Below, one piece after another: positions 57,061-64,000 of a stretch of DNA of 64,000 nucleotides (the first letter of the stretch is position 1; every line of letters starts with the position of its first letter). Below the pieces are notes generated by a model, which was given only the letters and a program-made list of their open reading frames with translations, ran no database searches and had not been told where the DNA came from. The translations under genes were made by a program, and so were the position numbers. This DNA comes from Anisus vortex (lineage: Eukaryota; Mollusca; Gastropoda; Planorbidae): positions 29,549,171 to 29,613,170 of the forward strand of contig OX421495.1 of the NCBI GenBank assembly GCA_949126835.1. The letters are read 5' to 3'.

Positions 57061-60000
57061 CTCTCTCTCTCCGTCTAATTACTCTCTCTCTGTCTTAATA
57101 CTCTCTCTCTGTCTAATTACTCTTTCTCTGTGTCTAATTACTCTCTCTCTGTCTAATTACTCTCTCTCTCTCTCTGTCTAATTACTCTCTCTCTCTGTCT
57201 AATTACTCTCTCTCTGTCTAATTACTCTCTCTGTCTAATTACTCTCTCTGTCTAATTACTATCTCTCTGTCTAATTACTCTCATTCTGTCCGTCTAATTA
57301 CTCTCTCTCTGTCTAATTACTCTCTCTCTGTCTAATTACTCTCTTTCTCTGTCTAATTACTCTCTCTCTCTGTCTAAGTACCCTCTCTCTCTGTCTAGTT
57401 ACTCTCTCTCTGTCTAATTACTCTCTCTGTCTAATTACTCTCTCTCTGTCTAATTACTCTCTCTCTGTCTAATTACTCTCTCTCTGTCTAATTACTCTCT
57501 CTCTGTCTAATTACTCTCTCTCTCTGTCTAATTACCCTCTCTCTCAGTCTAATTACTCTCTCTCTGTCTAATTACTCTCTCTCTGTCTAATTACTCTCTC
57601 TCTGTCTAATTACTCTCTCTCTGTCTAATTACTCTCTCTCTGTCTAATTACTCTCTCTCTGTCTAATTACTCTCTCTCTGTCTAATTACTCTCTCTCTGT
57701 CTAATTACTCTCTCTCTGTCTAATTACTCACTCTCTGTCTAATTACTCTCTCTCTGTCTAATTACTCTCTCTCTCTGCCTAATTACTCTCTCTCTCTGTC
57801 TAATTACTCTCTCTCTGTCTAATTACTCTCTCTGTCTAATTACTCTTTCTCTCTCTGTCTAATTTCTCTCTCTCTGTCTAATTACTCTCTCTCTCTCTGT
57901 CTAATTACTATCTCTCTGTCTAATTACTCTCTCTCTCTCTGTCTAATTACTCTCTCTGTGTAATTACTCTCTCTCTGTCTAATTACTCTCTATCTCTCTC
58001 TCTGTCTTATTACTATCTCTCTTTCTAAATACTCTCTCTCTCTCTGTCTAATTACTCTCTCTGTCTAATTACTCTCTCTCTGTCTAATTATTCTCTCTCT
58101 CTGTCTAATTACTCTCTCTCTGTCTAATTACTTTCTCTCTCTCTGTCTAATTACTCTCTCTCTCTGTCTAATTACTCTCTCTCTGTCTAATTACTCTCTC
58201 TCTCTCTGTCTAATTACTCTCTCTCTGTCTAATTACTATCTCTCTGTCTAATTTCTCTCTGTCTAATTACTCTCTCTCTCTGTCTAATTACGCTCTCTCT
58301 CTGACTAATTATTCTCTCTCTCTCTGTCTAATTATTCTCTCTGTCTAATTACTATCTCTCTGTCTAATTACTCTCATTCTGTCCGTCTAATTACTCTCTC
58401 TCTGTCTAATTACTCTCTCTCTGTCTAATTACTCTCTTTCTCTGTATAATGACTCTCTCTCTCTGTCTAAGTACCATCTCTCTCTGTCTAGTTACTCTCT
58501 CTCTGTCTAATTACTCTCTCTGTCTAATTACTCTCTCTCTGTCTAATTACTCTCTCTCTGTCTAATTACTCTCTCTCTGTCTAATTACTCTCTCTATGTC
58601 TAATTACTCTCTCTCTCTGTCTAATTACTCTCTCTCTGTCTAATTACTCTCTCTGTCTAATTACTCTCTCTCTGTCTAATTACTCTCTCTCTGTCTAATT
58701 ACTCTCTCTCTGTCTAATTACTCTCTCTCTGTCTAATTACTCTCTCTCTGTCTAATTACTCTCTCTCTGTCTAATTACTCTCTCTCTGTCTAATTACTCT
58801 CTCTCTCTGTCTAATTACTCTCTCTCTGTCTAATTACTCTCTCTCTGTCTAATTACTCTCTCTCTCTCTGTCTAATTACTCTCTCTCTCTGTCTAATTAC
58901 TCTCTCTCTGTCTAATTACTCTCTCTGTCTAATTACTCTCTCTCTCTCTGTCTAATTACTCTTTCTCTCTCTGTCTAATTTCTCTCTCTCTGTCTAATTA
59001 CTCTCTCTCTCTCTGTCTAATTACTATCTCTCTGTCTAATTACTCTCTCTCTCTCTGTCTAATTACTCTCTCTGTCTAATTACTCTCTCTCTGTCTAATT
59101 ACTCTCTATCTCTCTCTCTGTCTTATTACTATCTCTCTTTCTAAATACTCTCTCTCTCTCTGTCTAATTACTCTCTCTGTCTAATTACTCTCTCTCTGTC
59201 TAATTATTCTCTCTCTCTCTCTGTCTAATTACTCTCTCTCTGTCTAATTACTCTCTCTCTCTCTCTGTCTAATTACTCTCTCTCTCTGTCTAATTACTCT
59301 CTCTCTGTCTAATTACTCTCTCTCTCTCTCTGTCTAATTACTCTCTCTCTCTGTCTAATTACTCTCTCTCTGTCTAATTACTCTCTCTCTCTCTCTGTCT
59401 AATTACTCTCTCTCTGTCTAATTACTATCTCTCTGTCTAATTACTCTCTCTCTGTCTAATTACTCTCTCTCTCTGTCTAATTACGCTCTCTCTCTGACTA
59501 ATTATTCTCTCTCTCTCTGTCTAATTATTCTCTCTGTCTAATTACTATCTCTCTGTCTAATTACTCTCATTCTGTCCGTCTAATTACTCTCTCTCTGTCT
59601 AATTACTCTCTCTCTGTCTAATTACTCTCTTTCTCTGTATAATGACTCTCTCTCTGTCTAAGTACCATCTCTCTCTGTCTAGTTACTCTCTCTCTGTCTA
59701 ATTACTCTCTCTGTCAAATTACTCTCTCTCTGTCTAATTACTCTCTCTCTGTCTAATTACTCTCTCTCTGTCTAATTACTCTCTCTCTGTCTAATTACTC
59801 TCTCTCTCTGTCTAATTACTCTCTCTCTGTCTAATTACTCTCTCTCTGTCTAATTACTCTCTCTCTGTCTAATTACTCTCTCTCTGTCTAATTACTCTCT
59901 CTCTGTCTAATTACTCTCTCTCTGTCTAATTACTCTCTCTCTGTCTAATTACTCTCTCTCTGTCTAATTACTCTCTCTCTGTCTAATTACTCTCTCTCTC

Positions 60001-63000
60001 TGTCTAATTACTCTCTCTCTGTCTAATTACTCTCTCTCTGTCTAATTACTCTCTCTCTCTCTGTCTAATTACTCTCTCTCTCTGTCTAATTACTCTCTCT
60101 CTGTCTAATTACTCTCTCTGTCTAATTACTCTCTCTCTCTCTGTCTAATTACTCTTTCTCTCTCTGTCTAATTTCTCTCTCTCTGTCTAATTACTCTCTC
60201 TCTCTCTGTCTAATTACTATCTCTCTGTCTAATTACTCTCTCTCTCTCTCTGTCTAATTACTCTCTCTCTGTCTAATTACTCTCTCTCTGTCTAATTACT
60301 CTCTATCTCTCTCTCTGTCTTATTACTATCTCTCTTTCTAAATACTCTCTCTCTCTCTGTCTAATTACTCTCTCTGTCTAATTACTCTCTCTCTGTCTAA
60401 TTATTCTCTCTCTCTGTCTAATTACTCTCTCTCTGTCTAATTACTCTCTCTCTCTCTGTCTAATTACTCTCTCTCTCTGTCTAATTACTCTCTCTCTGTC
60501 TAATTACTCTCTCTCTCTCTGTCTAATTACTCTCTCTCTGTCTAATTACTATCTCTCTGTCTAATTACTCTCTCTCTCTGTCTAATTACTCTCTCTCTGT
60601 CTAATTACTCTCTCTCTGTCTAATTACTCTCTCTCTCTGTCTAATTACTCACTCTCTCTGTCTAATTACTCTCTCTCTCTCTGTCTAATTACTCTCTCTC
60701 TGTCTAATTACTATCTCTCTGTCTAATTACTCTCTTTCTCTGTCTAATTACTCTCTCTCTGTCTAATTACTCTCTGTCTAATTACTCTCTCTCTCTCTGT
60801 CTAATTACTCTCTCTGTCTAATTACTCTCTCTCTCTCTCTCTGTCTAATTACTCTCTTTCTGTCTAATTACTCTCTCTCTATGTCTAATTACTCTCTCAT
60901 TCTGTCTAATTACTCTCTCTCTTTCTGTCTAATTTCTCTCTCTCTCTCTGTCTAATTACTCTCTCTCTGTTTAATTATTCTCTCTCTCTGTCTAATTACT
61001 ATCTCTCTCTCTCTGTTATATTACTCTCTCTCTGTCTAATTGTTCTCTCTCTCTCTCTGTCTAATTACTCTCTCTCTCTGTCTAATTATTCTCTCTCTGT
61101 CTAATTACTCTGTCTCTGTCTAATTTGTCTGTCTCTGTCTTATTACTCTCTCTCTCTCTCTGTTATATTACTCTCTCTCTGTCTAATTATTCTCTCTCTC
61201 TCTGTCTAATTACTCTCTCTCTCTGTCTAATTATTCTCTCTCTGTCTAATTACTCTCTCTCTGTGTCTAATTACTCTCTCTCTATGTCTAATTACTCTCT
61301 CTTTCTGTCTAATTACTCTCTCTCTCTCTGTCTAATTTCTCTGTCTCTGTGTCTAATTACTCTCTCTCTGTTAAATTAGTCTCTCTCTCTGTCTCATTAC
61401 TCACTCTCTGTCTAATTACTCTCTCTGTCTAATTACTCTCTCTCTCTCTGTCTAATTACTCTTTCTCTCTCTGTCTAATTTCTCTCTCTGTCTAATTACT
61501 CTCTCTCTCTCTGTCTAATTACTATCTCTCTGTCTAATTACTCTCTCTCTCTCTGTCTAATTACTCTCTCTGTCTAATTACTCTCTCTCTGTCTAATTAC
61601 TCTCTATCTCTCTCTCTGTCTTATTACTATCTCTCTTTCTAAATACTCTCTCTCTCTCTGTCTAATTACTCTCTCTGTCTAATTACTCTCTCTCTGTCTA
61701 ATTATTCTCTCTCTCTCTGTCTAATTACTCTCTCTCTGTCTAATTACTCTCTCTCTCTCTCTGTCTAATTACTCTTTCTCTGTGTCTAATTACTCTCTCT
61801 CTGTCTAATTACTCTCTCTCTCTCTCTGTCTAATTACTCTCTCTCTCTGTCTAATTACTCTCTCTCTGTCTAATTACTCTCTCTGTCTAATTACTCTCTC
61901 TGTCTAATTACTATCTCTCTGTCTAATTACTCTCATTCTGTCCGTCTAATTACTCTCTCTCTGTCTAATTACTCTCTCTCTGTCTAATTACTCTCTTTCT
62001 CTGTCTAATTACTCTCTCTCTCTGTCTAAGTACCCTCTCTCTCTGTCTAGTTACTCTCTCTCTGTCTAATTACTCTCTCTGTCTAATTACTCTCTCTCTG
62101 TCTAATTACTCTCTCTCTGTCTAATTACTCTCTCTCTGTCTAATTACTCTCTCTCTGTCTAATTACTCTCTCTCTCTGTCTAATTACCCTCTCTCTCAGT
62201 CTAATTACTCTCTCTCTGTCTAATTACTCTCTCTCTGTCTAATTACTCTCTCTCTGTCTAATTACTCTCTCTCTGTCTAATTACTCTCTCTCTGTCTAAT
62301 TACTCTCTCTCTGTCTAATTACTCTCTCTCTGTCTAATTACTCTCTCTCTGTCTAATTACTCTCTCTCTGTCTAATTACTCACTCTCTGTCTAATTACTC
62401 TCTCTCTGTCTAATTACTCTCTCTCTCTGCCTAATTACTCTCTCTCTCTGTCTAATTACTCTCTCTCTGTCTAATTACTCTCTCTGTCTAATTACTCTTT
62501 CTCTCTCTGTCTAATTTCTCTCTCTCTGTCTAATTACTCTCTCTCTCTCTGTCTAATTACTATCTCTCTGTCTAATTACTCTCTCTCTCTCTGTCTAATT
62601 ACTCTCTCTGTGTAATTACTCTCTCTCTGTCTAATTACTCTCTATCTCTCTCTCTGTCTTATTACTATCTCTCTTTCTAAATACTCTCTCTCTCTCTGTC
62701 TAATTACTCTCTCTGTCTAATTACTCTCTCTCTGTCTAATTATTCTCTCTCTCTGTCTAATTACTCTCTCTCTGTCTAATTACTTTCTCTCTCTCTGTCT
62801 AATTACTCTCTCTCTCTGTCTAATTACTCTCTCTCTGTCTAATTACTCTCTCTCTCTCTGTCTAATTACTCTCTCTCTGTCTAATTACTATCTCTCTGTC
62901 TAATTTCTCTCTGTCTAATTACTCTCTCTCTCTGTCTAATTACGCTCTCTCTCTGACTAATTATTCTCTCTCTCTCTCTGTCTAATTACTATCTCTCTGT

Positions 63001-64000
63001 CTAATTACTCTCATTCTGTCCGTCTAATTACTCTCTCTCTGTCTAATTACTCTCTCTCTGTCTAATTACTCTCTTTCTCTGTATAATGACTCTCTCTCTC
63101 TGTCTAAGTACCATCTCTCTCTGTCTAGTTACTCTCTCTCTGTCTAATTACTCTCTCTGTCTAATTACTCTCTCTCTGTCTAATTACTCTCTCTCTGTCT
63201 AATTACTCTCTCTCTGTCTAATTACTCTCTCTATGTCTAATTACTCTCTCTCTCTGTCTAATTACTCTCTCTCTGTCTAATTACTCTCTCTCTGTCTAAT
63301 TACTCTCTCTCTGTCTAATTACTCTCTCTCTGTCTAATTACTCTCTCTCTGTCTAATTACTCTCTCTCTGTCTAATTACTCTCTCTCTGTCTAATTACTC
63401 TCTCTCTGTCTAATTACTCTCTCTCTGTCTAATTACTCTCTCTCTCTGTCTAATTACTCTCTCTCTGTCTAATTACTCTCTCTCTGTCTAATTACTCTCT
63501 CTCTCTCTGTCTAATTACTCTCTCTCTCTGTCTAATTACTCTCTCTCTGTCTAATTACTCTCTCTGTCTAATTACTCTCTCTCTCTCTGTCTAATTACTC
63601 TTTCTCTCTCTGTCTAATTTCTCTCTCTCTGTCTAATTACTCTCTCTCTCTCTGTCTAATTACTATCTCTCTGTCTAATTACTCTCTCTCTCTCTGTCTA
63701 ATTACTCTCTCTGTCTAATTACTCTCTCTCTGTCTAATTACTCTCTATCTCTCTCTCTGTCTTATTACTATCTCTCTTTCTAAATACTCTCTCTCTCTCT
63801 GTCTAATTACTCTCTCTGTCTAATTACTCTCTCTCTGTCTAATTATTCTCTCTCTCTCTCTGTCTAATTACTCTCTCTCTGTCTAATTACTCTCTCTCTC
63901 TCTCTGTCTAATTACTCTCTCTCTCTGTCTAATTACTCTCTCTCTGTCTAATTACTCTCTCTCTCTCTCTGTCTAATTACTCTCTCTCTCTGTCTAATTA
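57061..64000. repeat. CT-rich 19-bp minisatellite running off the right edge
   Basis: Unit TCTAATTACTCTCTCTCTG, whose (CT)n part varies by 2-bp steps, so copies range from about 15 to 27 bp. Rare variants (CATTCTGTCCG at 57282, 58375, 59568, 61934 and 63012; CTGTATAATGACTC; TTCTAAATACTC) recur together every 1.08-1.19 kb (2,366 bp once, about two periods), showing higher-order duplication. The leucine/serine-rich frame at 61125-61379 is a product of the repeat. No exon is visible in it. Confidence 0.95.

Noticed and set aside
61125..61379. Leucine/serine-rich membrane-like protein
   Set aside because: It is the direct translation of CT-rich repeats, and the frame breaks as soon as the CT count changes.

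Overview
The window looks like nuclear DNA of an invertebrate animal, most likely a gastropod mollusc. The evidence is genes split by GT-AG introns, a SINE whose body resembles those I know from molluscs, a hAT transposon, LTR and non-LTR retrotransposon remnants, and a very high load of tandem repeats. There are no bacterial features. The species is not identifiable from the sequence alone.

Two host genes point away from each other at the two ends. On the minus strand at the left (743-3894) lie seven exons of NDUFAF5, the mitochondrial complex I assembly factor. All six introns have GT-AG ends and the reading frame stays continuous across them. The last part of the gene lies beyond the left edge. 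On the plus strand at 56127-56192 is a 66-nt first coding exon resembling xanthine dehydrogenase/aldehyde oxidase. It is followed by a donor site, and no second exon is seen in the remaining 7.8 kb.

The 52 kb between them is almost entirely repeats. From left to right: a poorly characterised stretch (3895-6128); a 32-bp minisatellite (6129-6712); a satellite of 38-, 43- and 47-bp monomers (6743-7848); an LTR retrotransposon inserted in that satellite (7849-12861); then about 34 kb more of the same satellite (12862-46790) with nested kilobase-scale duplications. After the array come a LINE reverse-transcriptase relic (47006-47230), a complete but non-autonomous hAT element with perfect 8-bp target duplications (48348-50375), about 2.8 kb of AT-rich DNA, and a collapsed LTR element in which a gag start is joined to an RNase H tail (53823-54281), flanked by two copies of a degenerate 15-bp repeat. 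A 27-bp minisatellite (55152-55529) follows. After the XDH-like exon come a 31-bp minisatellite and a CT-rich 19-bp array that runs off the right edge. A 52-bp minisatellite fills the left edge.

The most notable object is the large satellite and its guest. The guest has 1,624-bp LTRs that are almost identical, an intact gag-protease frame and no reverse transcriptase or integrase. It therefore looks recently mobilised by another element's enzymes. The satellite is a mixed array of monomers that differ only in their tails, rearranged by repeated block duplication.
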